NCBI GenBank assembly: GCA_030679915.1
Contig: JAUXRY010000022.1
Span: 96,559-160,558, forward strand
From: Thiobacillus sp.
GTDB lineage: Bacteria; Pseudomonadota; Gammaproteobacteria; Burkholderiales; Thiobacillaceae
Direction: 5' to 3'
DNA length: 64,000 bases
The notes beneath the pieces were generated by a model that made no database searches, was not told the DNA's origin, and was given only the letters and a program-made list of their open reading frames with translations. A program made the translations under genes and the position numbers. This document shows positions 47,592-58,121 of this stretch, one piece after another; the stretch's first letter is position 1; every line of letters begins with the position of its first letter.

Positions 47592-48104
47592 ATGAGAAGA
47601 CGACTGTACTTCATGGTGCCGGACGTGGTGAGCGCCCGACAAATCCGTAACGAACTTTTACTCAATCGCATTGAGGATGGTCACATTCACGTCCTGGCCA
47701 AGGACGGCATTCCCTTGGCAGGCATGCACGAAGCCTCAATCCTGCAGAAAACCGACTTCGTCCATGGCGCCGAAACGGGCTTGGCCGTGGGAGGCGGCAT
47801 CGGCATCCTCGCTGGCTTGGTGGCGGTGTTCTTTCCCCCAGCAGGCGTGGATATGCAACTCGTCACCATCCTGATCACCGCCCTGATCGGAGCCGCATTC
47901 GGTGCATGGGTCGCCAGCATGGTCGCTAGTTCGATTCCCAACTCGCGGCTCAAAACCTTTGAATCGGCGATCGCTGCTGGTCACATTCTGATGATGGTGG
48001 ATGTGCCTTCAGGACGTGTCGACGAAATCAAGAAACTGATTGCATCGCACCACCCCGAAGCCATGGGGTCAGGTGTCGAGCCCACAATTCCGGCTTTCCC
48101 GTAA
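47592..48104 (+). CDS. DUF1269-like membrane protein
   Basis: A 170-aa protein with a CAGGAGA ribosome binding site before MRRRLYFMVPD. Two glycine-rich hydrophobic segments (TGLAVGGGIGILAGLVAVFFPPAG and LVTILITALIGAAFGAWVASMVAS) sit between soluble ends, resembling the DUF1269 pattern of a ferredoxin-like N-terminus and a glycine-zipper core. The family has no firm function. A strong terminator follows, so it is a single-gene unit. Confidence 0.75.
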   Translation: MRRRLYFMVPDVVSARQIRNELLLNRIEDGHIHVLAKDGIPLAGMHEASILQKTDFVHGAETGLAVGGGIGILAGLVAVFFPPAGVDMQLVTILITALIGAAFGAWVASMVASSIPNSRLKTFESAIAAGHILMMVDVPSGRVDEIKKLIASHHPEAMGSGVEPTIPAFP

Positions 48105-48124
48105 CTCGCGTGTCTCCCACTCAG

Positions 48125-48147
48125 CCGGGCATCTGCCCGGTTTTTTT
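48125..48147 (+). terminator. Intrinsic terminator
   Basis: CCGGGC-ATCT-GCCCGG stem-loop followed by seven T, just behind the DUF1269-like gene. It lies 8 nt before the convergent pyrC stop. Confidence 0.9.
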
Positions 48148-48155
48148 ATGCGCGG

Positions 48156-49193
48156 TTACGCGTCAACGACGCACCAACGGATTGACTCGCCCGCACGCAA
48201 TGGCACCAGGCTATCGGGGCCCAGTTTGATACTGATCGGCACCGTCCAGCTTTCGCGCTTGAGTGTAATCGTGTCAGTGTGGCGAGGCAGGCCATAAAAG
48301 TCCGCGCCGTAAAAACCGGCGAAGGCTTCGAGCTTGTCCAACGCGCCTGCGTCTTCGAAAGCCTCTGCATACAATTCGATCGCTGCGTGCGCCGAATACA
48401 CGCCGGCGCAGCCACAGGACGACTCCTTGGCGCCGACCGCATGCGGAGCAGAATCGGTACCGAGAAAAAACTTGGGGCTGCCAGAAATCGCTGCTGCTAC
48501 CAGCGCCTGACGATGCATTTCGCGCTTCAAAATCGGCAGGCAGTACAGGTGAGGCCGTATACCGCCTTTGAACATGGCATTTCGGTTGTAGAGCAGGTGA
48601 TGCACGGTAATGGTAGCCGCCACATTCGCGGGGGCGGCGGCCACAAACTCGGCTGCCTGGCGGGTGGTGATGTGTTCGAGCACGATTTTCAGTTTGGGAA
48701 AATCGTGAATCAGCCGGGTCAGGTGTCGCTCAATAAACACGGCCTCCCGGTCGAATACATCGACATCTGAATCGACCACTTCACCGTGCAATAACAACGG
48801 CATTCCGACTTCTTCCATGACTGCAATCGCTGCATAGGTTTTGGCGAGATCTGTCACGCCGGAATCAGAATTCGTCGTGGCGCCCGCCGGGTAATACTTC
48901 ACAGCATGCACAAAATCACTTTCGTGCGCGCGACGGATTTCATCCGGCTGCGTATTGTCGGTTAGGTAGAGCGTCATCAATGGCTCGAATGCCGTCCCTG
49001 CTGCTGCGGCCAGCAAACGATCACGATACGAGGACGCATCTGCCACTGTAACGACAGGGGGCTTCAAGTTTGGCATCGCAATGGCGCGACCAAATACGCG
49101 CGCAGTATCGGGTACGACGCTCTGCATGGCAGCGCCATCGCGGAAATGGATGTGCCAGTCGTCGGGGCGAGTGAGGATGAGGGTATCGGTCAT
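48156..49193 (-). CDS. pyrC: Dihydroorotase PyrC (class II)
   Basis: Closes the dihydroorotate ring in pyrimidine synthesis; 345 aa, zinc amidohydrolase. [10 protein letters not shown] holds the first metal ligands, [16 protein letters not shown] the carboxylated lysine, and [13 protein letters not shown] and [11 protein letters not shown] later ligands. The start overlaps the rsmI stop by ATGA, so the two are cotranscribed. Confidence 0.97.
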   Translation of the reverse strand: MTDTLILTRPDDWHIHFRDGAAMQSVVPDTARVFGRAIAMPNLKPPVVTVADASSYRDRLLAAAAGTAFEPLMTLYLTDNTQPDEIRRAHESDFVHAVKYYPAGATTNSDSGVTDLAKTYAAIAVMEEVGMPLLLHGEVVDSDVDVFDREAVFIERHLTRLIHDFPKLKIVLEHITTRQAAEFVAAAPANVAATITVHHLLYNRNAMFKGGIRPHLYCLPILKREMHRQALVAAAISGSPKFFLGTDSAPHAVGAKESSCGCAGVYSAHAAIELYAEAFEDAGALDKLEAFAGFYGADFYGLPRHTDTITLKRESWTVPISIKLGPDSLVPLRAGESIRWCVVDA

Positions 49194-50068
49194 GCGTCTT
49201 CCTGATCTTGCGGTTTTAATGCCAGCGTCATTTTATAGAGATCGGCCTTGCTGCGTCCGGTGATCTTCGACGTAAGCTTGGCTGCCAACGTTGGCGGCAA
49301 CTCGGCCAGCAACACATCAAGCACCCGCATCGCTTCGGCGTCGACCACCGCAGCCGCAGCTGCAGGCGGATGCACGATCACCACGAATTCTCCGCGCACG
49401 TTGTTGGGGTCGGCGGCCAGCCAGGCCGGCGCATCACGCAACGGCAGGGTGACGATGGTTTCGAACCGCTTGGTGAGTTCACGCGCCAGAGTGACAGCAC
49501 GCGCATCGTCCAGCACGGCAGCCATATCGGTCAGCGTTTCTTCAATCCGGTGCGGCGCCTCATAAAACACCAGCGCGCTCGGCAGAGCTGCAAGCGTTTG
49601 CAGCTGCGCGCGGCGGGCGCCGGCTTTGGGCGGCAGGAAGCCATGGAACAGCCACGTCCCCGACTCGACACCGGCAGCCGATAGCGCCGTGGTTACAGCA
49701 GAGGCGCCGGGAATCGGAACGACAACCAATCCAGCCGCGCGTACGGCTGCAACCAGCCGCGCGCCGGGATCGGAGACTGCCGGCGTGCCTGCATCCGACA
49801 CATAAGCGACAGCTTCACCCGCAGCTATCCACGCGATCACCTTGTTGGCAGCCTCGCGTTCGTTGTGCTCGCGAATCGATACCATCGGCTTGGAGATATT
49901 AAAGTGCGCGAGCAGCTGTCCCGACACCCGGGTGTCTTCAGCCGCCACACGGTCCACACATCTCAAAGTATCCAGCGCACGCAAGGTGATATCGCCGAGG
50001 TTGCCAATGGGCGTGGCGACCACATAGAGCGCAGGCGGCAGACGGGTATGATGGGTAGATTCATTCAT
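49190..50068 (-). CDS. rsmI: 16S rRNA 2'-O-methyltransferase RsmI
   Basis: Methylates the ribose of C1402 in 16S rRNA, the same base as RsmH. 292 aa, tetrapyrrole-methylase fold: [50 protein letters not shown] and [16 protein letters not shown]. It is divergent from yraN with an 18-nt gap. Confidence 0.97.
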   Translation of the reverse strand: MNESTHHTRLPPALYVVATPIGNLGDITLRALDTLRCVDRVAAEDTRVSGQLLAHFNISKPMVSIREHNEREAANKVIAWIAAGEAVAYVSDAGTPAVSDPGARLVAAVRAAGLVVVPIPGASAVTTALSAAGVESGTWLFHGFLPPKAGARRAQLQTLAALPSALVFYEAPHRIEETLTDMAAVLDDARAVTLARELTKRFETIVTLPLRDAPAWLAADPNNVRGEFVVIVHPPAAAAAVVDAEAMRVLDVLLAELPPTLAAKLTSKITGRSKADLYKMTLALKPQDQEDA

Positions 50069-50086
50069 GGGCTGTCATTGTCGCAG

Positions 50087-50437
50087 ATGTTGAAAACCCT
50101 GCTTGGGCAATCCGCTGAAAAACAGGCTGAAATCTTCCTCGAGTCCAACGGACTGAAGCTGGTTGCGCGAAATTGGCGCTGTCGCTTCGGCGAGATCGAC
50201 CTCATCATGCAGGATGGTGCTACGCGGGTTTTCGTCGAGGTACGTTTACGCAGCCGCAGCGAATTTGGGGGTGCCGCCGCCAGCGTGACGCCCACCAAAC
50301 AAAGAAAGCTGCTCGCCGCAGCCCGCCAATATCTGACGACACTGAAATCGCTACCGCCCTGTCGCTTCGACGTGGTGGCGATGTCGAGTGACACCCGTCC
50401 CGACTGGATCAAAAATGCGTTCGATGATATGGGATAA
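50087..50437 (+). CDS. yraN: YraN / UPF0102 nuclease-like protein
   Basis: A 116-aa protein with the restriction-nuclease-like core [30 protein letters not shown]...VFVEVRLRS. The start [15 protein letters not shown] is set by family length; the longest frame runs far into the divergent rsmI gene. The family's role is unknown. It is grouped with diaA and dolP as in many proteobacteria. Confidence 0.9.
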   Translation: MLKTLLGQSAEKQAEIFLESNGLKLVARNWRCRFGEIDLIMQDGATRVFVEVRLRSRSEFGGAAASVTPTKQRKLLAAARQYLTTLKSLPPCRFDVVAMSSDTRPDWIKNAFDDMG

Positions 50438-50445
50438 TTGCGGCT

Positions 50446-51039
50446 ATGGCTTTATTAGACAGAATACTGGGCCACTTCAAGGCCTCAGCCCAAGCCAAGC
50501 TGGACGCTGCAGACATCCTCGCACCGCAGATTGAGCAAGCAGCACGCCTGCTGGTGCACTGCTTTACGCAGGGAGGTAAGGTGCTGGCCTGCGGCAACGG
50601 CGGCTCGGCAGCTGATGCACAGCATTTCGCCTCAGCCATGGTCAACCGGTTCGAGCAGGAGCGGCCGGGGCTTGCGGCCATCGCGCTCACAACCGATACC
50701 TCAACCTTGACTGCAATATCGAATGATTCCACCTATGATCAGGTTTTCGCACGCCAGGTGAAAACCTTGGGTCAGCCTGGGGATATTCTGTTGGCAATTT
50801 CAACCAGCGGCAATTCACCCAATGTATTGCACGCCGTAGCCGCCGCTCACTCCCGCAACATGCATGTCATCGCACTGACGGGGCGAAGCGGTGGCCGGAT
50901 GGCGGAACAAATGCAGGAAGACGACGTCTTCTTGTGTGTGCCCGCAGAATCCACTGCGCGTATCCAGGAAGTCCATCTGCTTGCCATCCATTGCCTATGC
51001 GATGGAGTGGACAGCGTTTTACTAGGAGCTGAAGAATGA
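50446..51039 (+). CDS. diaA: SIS-domain protein, DiaA (DnaA-associating) type
   Basis: A 197-aa SIS-domain protein close to phosphoheptose isomerase GmhA ([34 protein letters not shown]). The order rsmI-yraN-diaA-dolP is that of E. coli, where DiaA helps DnaA assemble at the origin. A GmhA role cannot be excluded by sequence alone. It overlaps dolP by ATGA. Confidence 0.82.
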   Translation: MALLDRILGHFKASAQAKLDAADILAPQIEQAARLLVHCFTQGGKVLACGNGGSAADAQHFASAMVNRFEQERPGLAAIALTTDTSTLTAISNDSTYDQVFARQVKTLGQPGDILLAISTSGNSPNVLHAVAAAHSRNMHVIALTGRSGGRMAEQMQEDDVFLCVPAESTARIQEVHLLAIHCLCDGVDSVLLGAEE

Positions 51040-51611
51040 ACAAACTGATACAAATCGCGTTGGCAGGCCTCGTATTGTCACAACTGCAAGGATGCGCGAC
51101 CGCCGTGGTGGGAGGGGCCGCGGCAACCGGATCTGCGGTCGCATTGGATCGTCGTACCGCAGGCGTATTCGTGGGAGACCAGGAAATCGAACTGCGCGCA
51201 CAAAGCCGTCTGAGCGATGCCTTCCCAAAAAATTCCGCTCACATTTCCACCACCAGCTATAACCGTCAGGTACTGCTGACTGGTCAGGTACTCGACGAAT
51301 CCACTCGCGTACGTGCGGGCGAAATCGTCAAAGACGTTCCGGATGTGCGCGCCGTACACAACGAAATTAGCGTATCGGGTGCCACTTCTCTGACGTCTGA
51401 TGCAAATGATACGGCCATCACCAGCAAGGTGAAGGCGCGTATGCTGCGGGACGAAAGAGTCCCTGGTACCAAAATAAAAATCGTGACAGAAGTCGCCGTC
51501 GTTTATTTGATGGGTCTGGTCTCGAAAGACGAGGCCATGATCGCCACTGAAATTGCACGAACCACAAATGGCGTAACCAAGGTTGTTGTTTTGTTCGAAT
51601 ATATCAATTGA
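51036..51611 (+). CDS. dolP: BON-domain outer membrane lipoprotein DolP
   Basis: A 191-aa lipoprotein (lipobox LSQLQGC) with two BON domains ([34 protein letters not shown] and [36 protein letters not shown]). In E. coli DolP (YraP) sits at the outer membrane and supports envelope integrity and BamA. Cotranscribed with diaA. Confidence 0.9.
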   Translation: MNKLIQIALAGLVLSQLQGCATAVVGGAAATGSAVALDRRTAGVFVGDQEIELRAQSRLSDAFPKNSAHISTTSYNRQVLLTGQVLDESTRVRAGEIVKDVPDVRAVHNEISVSGATSLTSDANDTAITSKVKARMLRDERVPGTKIKIVTEVAVVYLMGLVSKDEAMIATEIARTTNGVTKVVVLFEYIN

Positions 51612-51618
51612 TGGCGAC

Positions 51619-51669
51619 CGCTTCCGCGCACAAGCTGTGTCGGCCAGGCAATCTGGTCTCCGCGCGGAA
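51619..51669. repeat. Inverted repeat between dolP and ubiD
   Basis: CTTCCGCGC and GCGCGGAAG form a 9-bp stem around a loop of about 33 nt, shortly after the dolP stop. No T-run follows, so it would be a weak terminator. Confidence 0.4.
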
Positions 51670-51715
51670 GGTGTTCAGCCACAATTATTTTCATCGCCCA
51701 ACCTGACACCCATTC

Positions 51716-53179
51716 ATGATTTACCACGACCTGCGGGACTTCATCGCCCAACTCGAAAAAATGGGCGAACTCAAACGCATCGCTGTGGAAGTCGATCCCA
51801 AACTTGAGATGACCGAAATCGCCGATCGCGTACTGCGCGCAGGCGGGCCGGCATTGCTGTTTGAAAATCCCAAAGGCCATTCCATTCCGGTGCTGGCGAA
51901 TTTGTTCGGTACCGTTAAACGTGTCGCGCTGGGGATGGGGGAAGACGACCCCAGCAGGCTGCGCGAAGTGGGCAAATTGCTGGCCTACCTGAAAGAGCCG
52001 GAGCCTCCAAAGGGGCTGCGCGATGCGTGGGATAAATGGCCTGTACTCAAGCAAGTGTTGAACATGGCGCCGAAGGAGGTACGCAGCGCGCCATGTCAGG
52101 AAATCGTATGGGAAGGGAATGACGTGGACCTGTCCCGGCTGCCGGTGCAGCATTGCTGGCCGGGGGATGTGGCACCACTCGTCACGTGGGGGCTGACCGT
52201 CACCCGCGGTCCGCACAAGGCGCGGCAAAACCTCGGCATTTACCGTCAACAGGTGATCGCGCCCAACAAACTTATCATGCGCTGGCTGGCACATCGCGGC
52301 GGCGCACTGGATTTTCGCGAGCATCAACTGGCGCATCCCGGCAAGTCGTTTCCGATTGCGGTTGCATTGGGCGCCGACCCGGCGACGATACTCGGCGCCG
52401 TCACGCCGGTGCCGGATTCCCTGTCGGAATACCAGTTCGCCGGTCTGCTGCGCGGCGCCAAGACCGAAGTGGTGAAATGCCTCGGCAGCGATTTGCAGGT
52501 ACCGGCCTCGGCCGAGATCGTGCTCGAAGGCGTGATCCATCCGGGCGAAACCGCGCTCGAAGGCCCCTACGGCGACCACACCGGCTACTACAACGAACAG
52601 GAAACTTTCCCGGTGTTCACCATCGAGCGCATGACGATGCGGCGCAACCCGATCTACCACAGCACCTACACCGGCAAGCCGCCGGACGAGCCAGCCATGC
52701 TCGGCGTGGCACTGAACGAAGTGTTCGTGCCGTTGCTGCAAAAGCAGTTTCCCGAGATCACCGACTTTTACCTGCCGCCCGAAGGCTGCTCCTACCGCAT
52801 GGCGGTGGTCAGCATGAAGAAGAGTTACCCCGGCCACGCCAAGCGGGTGATGTTCGGGGTGTGGAGTTTCCTGCGCCAGTTCATGTATACCAAGTTCATT
52901 ATCGTTACCGACGATGACGTCAATGTGCGCGACTGGAAAGAAGTGATCTGGGCGCTGACCACCCGCGTCGACCCGGCACGCGACACCTTGCTGGTGGAAA
53001 ACACGCCGATCGACTATCTCGACTTCGCCAGCCCGGTTTCCGGACTCGGCAGCAAGATGGGCATTGATGCCACCAACAAATGGCCCGGTGAAACCGCGCG
53101 CGAATGGGGCACGCCCATCGTGATGGATGCTGCGGTGAAGGCAAAAGTCGATCAGATGTGGCAAGACCTCGGCTTGTAG
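51716..53179 (+). CDS. ubiD: 4-hydroxy-3-polyprenylbenzoate decarboxylase UbiD
   Basis: A prenylated-FMN-dependent decarboxylase of ubiquinone synthesis, 487 aa, working with the flavin prenyltransferase Ubi[23 protein letters not shown] is the typical start. [45 protein letters not shown] and [25 protein letters not shown] mark the prFMN and metal sites. It stands as a single gene. Confidence 0.97.
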   Translation: MIYHDLRDFIAQLEKMGELKRIAVEVDPKLEMTEIADRVLRAGGPALLFENPKGHSIPVLANLFGTVKRVALGMGEDDPSRLREVGKLLAYLKEPEPPKGLRDAWDKWPVLKQVLNMAPKEVRSAPCQEIVWEGNDVDLSRLPVQHCWPGDVAPLVTWGLTVTRGPHKARQNLGIYRQQVIAPNKLIMRWLAHRGGALDFREHQLAHPGKSFPIAVALGADPATILGAVTPVPDSLSEYQFAGLLRGAKTEVVKCLGSDLQVPASAEIVLEGVIHPGETALEGPYGDHTGYYNEQETFPVFTIERMTMRRNPIYHSTYTGKPPDEPAMLGVALNEVFVPLLQKQFPEITDFYLPPEGCSYRMAVVSMKKSYPGHAKRVMFGVWSFLRQFMYTKFIIVTDDDVNVRDWKEVIWALTTRVDPARDTLLVENTPIDYLDFASPVSGLGSKMGIDATNKWPGETAREWGTPIVMDAAVKAKVDQMWQDLGL

Positions 53180-53281
53180 GCCCACACGCAGACGATCAAG
53201 CCCCAGGATTGACGCACCTACCCCCACACAACGTATGAGGACAACTTCAAAACCGATTTGCTGCATCCGCAGCAGGTTCGA

Positions 53282-53473
53282 TTAGTCCCGGCGCTTCAGG
53301 GTTGCCTCCCAGTCAGCCGGCGGCTCAGTTTGGCCCAGTCGCACGATGCGCCCCACTTCGTTTTCATACCACCCGTTATGCTGCTTGTTGGGCTCAACCT
53401 CATACCCCCATAGCGCACCATCCGCATCCTGTGCCAGCCAGGCCACCCAGTCAGGCATCGTTTCAAGCTTCAT
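53282..53473 (-). CDS. Small conserved hypothetical protein
   Basis: A 63-aa acidic soluble protein (MKLETMPDWVAWLAQDADGALWGYEVEPNK...) with conserved Trp and Tyr residues (WYENEVGR). Its start lies within the end of the preceding membrane gene, overlapping by 11 nt, so it is coupled to it. The longest frame begins 38 codons earlier inside that gene and is rejected. Family known to me only as hypothetical. Confidence 0.65.
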   Translation of the reverse strand: MKLETMPDWVAWLAQDADGALWGYEVEPNKQHNGWYENEVGRIVRLGQTEPPADWEATLKRRD

Positions 53474-53672
53474 CTTTGCTGCCGCACTGTCCCCATACGC
53501 TGAAATACCGCACATACACCCACAACGCCAGCGGTAACAATGCCAAGCGCACCCACTCACTGGGCCAATTGGGCCACTGCCAGACATGCCAGGCGTCCAC
53601 TGCCACCGTCAGCGACTGGAACAGGGCCAACGCCACCAGAAATAGGCCCATGACTCGACAACCAGGATTCAT
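53463..53672 (-). CDS. Small membrane protein coupled to dacB
   Basis: A 69-aa protein with two predicted helices (VMGLFLVALALFQSLTVAV and VRLALLPLALWVYVRYFSVW) separated by a Trp-rich stretch (WHVWQWPNWPSEW). Its ATG overlaps the dacB stop as ATGA. Possibly an accessory of the periplasmic peptidase DacB; function unknown. Confidence 0.65.
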   Translation of the reverse strand: MNPGCRVMGLFLVALALFQSLTVAVDAWHVWQWPNWPSEWVRLALLPLALWVYVRYFSVWGQCGSKDEA

Positions 53673-55132
53673 TTCGTAGCGCCGGTCTGAGCCACTACGG
53701 GCTGAGGCTCGTGTGGAGTCGTATGCACCCATTCCAGCAACGCGCGCTGAGCCGCCTCACTGCGCCGGGCATTGGGGTGGTTGACCAGCAAGATAAAGCT
53801 GACTCGCTTGCCACCCGCGGTGTACACATATCCGGCCAATGCGCTGACATCGCGCAGGCTGCCGGTTTTGAGGTGGGCGTTCCCCGCAAGCGAACTGCCG
53901 TTGAATCGCTTCTTCAGCGTGCCATCGATGGCAACGATCGGCAGTGCCGACTCGAATTCGGCAAACAAGGGACTGCGATAGGCGGCGATTAACAATTGAT
54001 TCAATGCTTCAGCGCTGATGCGTTCGATGCGCGACAGTCCGGCGCCATTTTCCAGCACCAGTTTTTGGGTGGACACGCCACGTTGCGTCAAGGCTTCAGT
54101 GACCGCATTGACGCCTTTTTCCAGGGTTGCGGGCGCACCAAACTTTTCAGCGCCCAGCGTCAACAGCAGGTTGCGCGTCATCAAATTGTTCGAATATTTA
54201 TTGAGTTTGGTGAGCGCATCGGTCAGCGGCGTAGAGGCGAATTTCAACAGCGGCTCTGAGGCTGGTGCACGTCCGCTTTCCGTGGTGCCACTCAAAGTAC
54301 CGCCCAGCTCAATCCAGAGTCCGCGAAAGAGCAAATCGAACGTGGTCGTGGAATCAAACAGGTTCAACGACAGACTTTGTTCTCCGCAGCCCCGTTCATA
54401 GCGCCCACTGATTGCCAGCACTCGATACGCGCCCACAAAAATCATTGGCTTGATCGCATTCCTGCCACCATTGCACTCAGCCTTGTCCTCCAGCACCAGT
54501 TGCGAAGTCAGGGCCACCCCATTCAGCGCAACGTCTGATATGACGTGTACCTGTTCCCCTTCAGGTTTCAATCGCAAGGTAATGGCGTTGAAATTGGCCA
54601 CCAGTGGACCTGGCGTAGCGTTATAAAGTGCCAGCGGCTCATCGTCAAAGGCACCTGGATCCATCTTTGGTAAATCGAAGTGGCTGGTATCGAGCACCAG
54701 ATTACCGCGTATGTGTTGCACGCCGCGTGCGCGCAATCCACGCTGCAGCAACCACATTCGTTCCAGTGTCAGCGTGGGATCGCCATAGCCTTTGATAACA
54801 AGATCACCATCCAGCACACCCTCTTTGAGGGTGCCGTTTGCCCAGACATCGGTGGACCACGTATACCCAGGACCCAACTGATTCAGGGCGGCAAAGCTCG
54901 TCACCAGTTTCATCACCGATGCTGGGTTGAATGCAGCTTCGGTGTTGTGGCTCAGCATGGGTTCCGCCGCATCCAGCGATTGCACTCTCACCGCCACGTT
55001 TTCGAGTGGGATGCCGGCCTGCATCAGCGCCTGAGTAAAGGTGGCAGGAAGCTCTGCCGCATGGACGGGAGCCGCAAAACCCGAAAACAGCGGGCCGGCA
55101 AGAAACAGGAGGGCGATTCGAAACGAACACAT
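53669..55132 (-). CDS. dacB: D-Ala-D-Ala carboxypeptidase/endopeptidase PBP4 (DacB)
   Basis: Periplasmic peptidoglycan hydrolase of the S13 family, 487 aa, with signal peptide (MCSFRIALLFLAGPLFSGFAAPVHAA). Active-site motifs are NPASVMKLVTS (SxxK), YSNNLMTRN (SxN) and LKTGSLRDVSALAGYV (KTG). The start was chosen at the signal peptide; the longest frame adds 81 residues of unlikely sequence. First gene of a three-gene unit. Confidence 0.93.
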   Translation of the reverse strand: MCSFRIALLFLAGPLFSGFAAPVHAAELPATFTQALMQAGIPLENVAVRVQSLDAAEPMLSHNTEAAFNPASVMKLVTSFAALNQLGPGYTWSTDVWANGTLKEGVLDGDLVIKGYGDPTLTLERMWLLQRGLRARGVQHIRGNLVLDTSHFDLPKMDPGAFDDEPLALYNATPGPLVANFNAITLRLKPEGEQVHVISDVALNGVALTSQLVLEDKAECNGGRNAIKPMIFVGAYRVLAISGRYERGCGEQSLSLNLFDSTTTFDLLFRGLWIELGGTLSGTTESGRAPASEPLLKFASTPLTDALTKLNKYSNNLMTRNLLLTLGAEKFGAPATLEKGVNAVTEALTQRGVSTQKLVLENGAGLSRIERISAEALNQLLIAAYRSPLFAEFESALPIVAIDGTLKKRFNGSSLAGNAHLKTGSLRDVSALAGYVYTAGGKRVSFILLVNHPNARRSEAAQRALLEWVHTTPHEPQPVVAQTGATK

Positions 55133-55268
55133 CACGTCATTATGCCGAATTCTGCGCACGGTATTTCCCGCGACCGGATCAACATATTGCGAAACGGATT
55201 GCTTCGCATCGACAGGCAGGTTTAAGCGCGGTAGCGGCACCCCTGCCTCCAGGCCACCCGGACAGCCT

Positions 55269-56933
55269 TCACAGGGATTGCCTGATGGCCAGTACGGCCT
55301 GATTGCGCAATGACTTGAGCAGAGAAAGTTCCTTCTCGGGAATCGTGATATCGCCAGGCTGAGGCCGGTCGGCATAGATCAGACCGATCGGCTTTCCTTT
55401 CACGATGATAGGAAACAGCACGAAGGTGCGCGCCGATACGTTTTTCCGGTACCACGCCGGAACGCGCGCGGCGATCTTCGGATCGTTGATGTCGGCAAGA
55501 AGAATGTCAGCATTGTTCTGAAGCGCCACGAGGAATACATCCGGCTGCCCGGACAGACGGAAATCAAAGGCTTTGGCCAAGTCTTGCACGCCATCGCCAA
55601 AGCCAAATTTGCCGCACATGGTGTTGTGACGGCCGTCCTTGATGCACAGCAGCACATGCGCGAACCCCATGCCGCTATACATGGCTTCCAGGATCATGCG
55701 CAAAATATCGTTGATGGAAATAGCATCGTCAATCAGCGAATTGCTGACATCCTGCAAACCCGAGGTGAGGATGGATTGCGCGTCCGCGGATGTGCGCTGC
55801 GACTGGGCACCGGCTTGCCCCGATTCCACATCGAGAATCCGCGCGCGTTCCTGCAGCACGCTGGCGTCCAGAGCGGCCAGATCGTCGACCGTCTCGACTG
55901 GCGACGTGCAAGTATCAGCGTCCTTCCCGGGCGATACGCCTGGCACTGCAGTCAAGCCCGCCCATTTCGCCGCCTGTTTGGCAAAATCGCTGTGCTTCAG
56001 GTTAACGTTCACCGCCAGGGCAAACTGCGCGATGTCCTGCATCGACTTTCCCATCAGCCCGGCGAGCTGTTTTTCCGTCACCTGCAGACTGTCTCCAAAG
56101 CGCGCGGCAAGTCGAGTCAGTACCTTGCCGCGATCCGCATCCGAGGTCTCGAGAACAGCCTCGCACAATTCGTTGGAAAAGCCCGCCAACGCACACAGTC
56201 GGTCGGAATTGTTCGTGCATTTCCTGATTTTCCCGGTTGGCAGCTTTTTCATGGTCTGCACCAATTGATCCGGAAACCCCCAGCTGCGTGCGATGCCGAT
56301 GCCAAGCGCCTCGAACGTTACCCCCAGCACCTCGGCCGAGGCGCGGGCATCGCTCAGACCTTCGACCTCGACACGCTGTCGGATCGAGACTATCTCCTCA
56401 GGAAAATAAAACATGGCCAGCATGCGCCCCAGATTGTGCAGCATGGCGCCGATAAACGCCTCCTCCACATCCCTTACTTGCATCTCGCGCGCCATCTCAC
56501 GCGCCATCATGCCTGCGTACAACACCTTGACGAACTCTTCCTTCAACTGTTGCGCGTGCGCCTTGTTAGCCATATTGTCGAACAGGATCAAGCTTAAGGC
56601 GATTGATCGCACCGCATCGAAGCCAAGGATCACCACTGCGCGCGATATGGTGCTGATCGAGCCGCCGCCGACCTGGTTATAGAACGCAACATTGGCCAGC
56701 TTCAGCAGCTTGTTGGTAAGCGCAAAATCCTTGAGGATGTTGTTGGAAAGCTCGTTTACCCCCTCCCGGTCGGACGAAGCAATGCGGTTGATCGCGCCTA
56801 TGGCCTCGGACAAGGCCGGGAAATCACTGTCGGTCTGCATCTGGCGCAGCAGGATATCCAGCGCATTCCGTCCGCTTTCGCCCCCCGGCTCTTGTAGTGC
56901 GTTTTCTTCACTCTTCATCATGCGCTGAAACAC
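55269..56933 (-). CDS. HDOD-domain signalling protein with GAF domain
   Basis: A 554-aa cytoplasmic protein. The N-terminal HDOD domain (LSNNILKDFALTNKLLKLANVAFYNQVGG, AIVILGF-like VVILGFDAVRSIALSL, EAFIGAMLHNLGRMLAMFYFPEE) is followed by a linker and a C-terminal GAF domain (ISINDILRMILEAMYSGMGFAHVLLCI...GKPIGLIYADRPQPG). Such proteins act in cyclic-nucleotide or stress signalling. A GTG start with GGAAGAGGAC upstream is favoured over ATGs 4-5 codons later. Confidence 0.85.
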   Translation of the reverse strand: MFQRMMKSEENALQEPGGESGRNALDILLRQMQTDSDFPALSEAIGAINRIASSDREGVNELSNNILKDFALTNKLLKLANVAFYNQVGGGSISTISRAVVILGFDAVRSIALSLILFDNMANKAHAQQLKEEFVKVLYAGMMAREMAREMQVRDVEEAFIGAMLHNLGRMLAMFYFPEEIVSIRQRVEVEGLSDARASAEVLGVTFEALGIGIARSWGFPDQLVQTMKKLPTGKIRKCTNNSDRLCALAGFSNELCEAVLETSDADRGKVLTRLAARFGDSLQVTEKQLAGLMGKSMQDIAQFALAVNVNLKHSDFAKQAAKWAGLTAVPGVSPGKDADTCTSPVETVDDLAALDASVLQERARILDVESGQAGAQSQRTSADAQSILTSGLQDVSNSLIDDAISINDILRMILEAMYSGMGFAHVLLCIKDGRHNTMCGKFGFGDGVQDLAKAFDFRLSGQPDVFLVALQNNADILLADINDPKIAARVPAWYRKNVSARTFVLFPIIVKGKPIGLIYADRPQPGDITIPEKELSLLKSLRNQAVLAIRQSL

Positions 56934-57089
56934 GTCGTCCTCTTCCGTTCCGTATTAAAGGGTAACGGCCTGAGATGTCGATGCTTGAGCAATTTGGTTC
57001 AGCATGCGGCGCTCGACTTCAGTCGCCGAACGGAGAGAAAACGGAGCGGCCGCCGCGTCCACACCCGCGGTCAGGGCAGATCGGGAGGC

Positions 57090-58121
57090 TCAGCTCAGGT
57101 CCCGCACGTACCAGTCCATCGCTTCGGCCATGCCTTCACCAATGCGGTGCGTGGGTTCGTATCCCAAGCGTGTGCGGGCTTTGGAAATATCGGCGAGCGA
57201 GTGGCGCACGTCTCCGGCACGAAAGTCCTGATAGTTCGGCTTGAAATCAGCCAGGTGAGGGAATCGTGGCGCAAGCAATGCGCGGATGGACTCGAATAAC
57301 TGATTCAGCGTGGTGCGATCGCCAACAGCTACGTTGTAGACCTGGTTGGCTGCATCGGCATGCTGGCTGGTGGCCGCCAGCAAATTAGCCTGAATCACGT
57401 TGTCGATGTAGCAGAAGTCGCGGCTGGTTTCGCCATCACCGTTGATGTGCACAGGTTCATTGTGGATCATGCTGGCAACCCATTTGGGCACCACGGCAGC
57501 GTAGGCGCCATCGGGGTCCTGGCGGCGGCCGAAGATATTGAAGTATCTGAGACCCACGCTTTCCATACCGTAGCAGCGACCAAATACATCGGCGTACAAC
57601 TCGTTCACCAGTTTGGTCACCGCATAGGGCGACAGGGGTTTGCCGATAGCATCTTCTACCTTGGGCAATGCAGGGTGGTCGCCATACGTCGAACTGGACG
57701 CCGCGTAAACGAAGCGCTTGACCTGGGCATCGCGCGCGGCAACCAGCATGTTGAGAAAGCCGGTGTTGTTGGCGGCATGGGTTGACAGCGGGTCTTCCAA
57801 CGAACGTGGCACCGAACCCAGCGCGGCCTGATGCAGGACGTAATCGACGCCTTTGCAGGCGACGTGGCAGGTGGCGAGGTCACAGATATCGCCACGTATG
57901 AAGCTGAAACGCGCCCAGCGATCAGGGCCAACGCTGGCCTCTACCTGCGCCAGATTTTTTTCGTGACCAGTAGCAAAGTTGTCGAGGCCGACGACGTGCT
58001 GATCAAGCTGCAACAAGGCTTCGACCAGGTTGCTGCCAATGAAGCCTGCGACACCTGTGACGAGCCAGTTTTTGGGCTCGGCGGCGAGCGTCTTCTTCAG
58101 CGCGTCGAACGCGGTCATCAC
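57090..58121 (-). CDS. UDP-GlcNAc/UDP-GlcNAcA 4-epimerase (WbpP/TviC-like)
   Basis: A 343-aa short-chain sugar epimerase. NAD loop [10 protein letters not shown] (23-32), catalytic SSSTYG and YAVTK, and the segment [23 protein letters not shown] match the WbpP/TviC group acting on N-acetylated UDP-hexosamines. It overlaps the dehydrogenase gene by ATGA. Together they would make UDP-GalNAcA-type precursors for a surface polysaccharide, though no glycosyltransferase is nearby. Confidence 0.88.
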   Translation of the reverse strand: MMTAFDALKKTLAAEPKNWLVTGVAGFIGSNLVEALLQLDQHVVGLDNFATGHEKNLAQVEASVGPDRWARFSFIRGDICDLATCHVACKGVDYVLHQAALGSVPRSLEDPLSTHAANNTGFLNMLVAARDAQVKRFVYAASSSTYGDHPALPKVEDAIGKPLSPYAVTKLVNELYADVFGRCYGMESVGLRYFNIFGRRQDPDGAYAAVVPKWVASMIHNEPVHINGDGETSRDFCYIDNVIQANLLAATSQHADAANQVYNVAVGDRTTLNQLFESIRALLAPRFPHLADFKPNYQDFRAGDVRHSLADISKARTRLGYEPTHRIGEGMAEAMDWYVRDLS

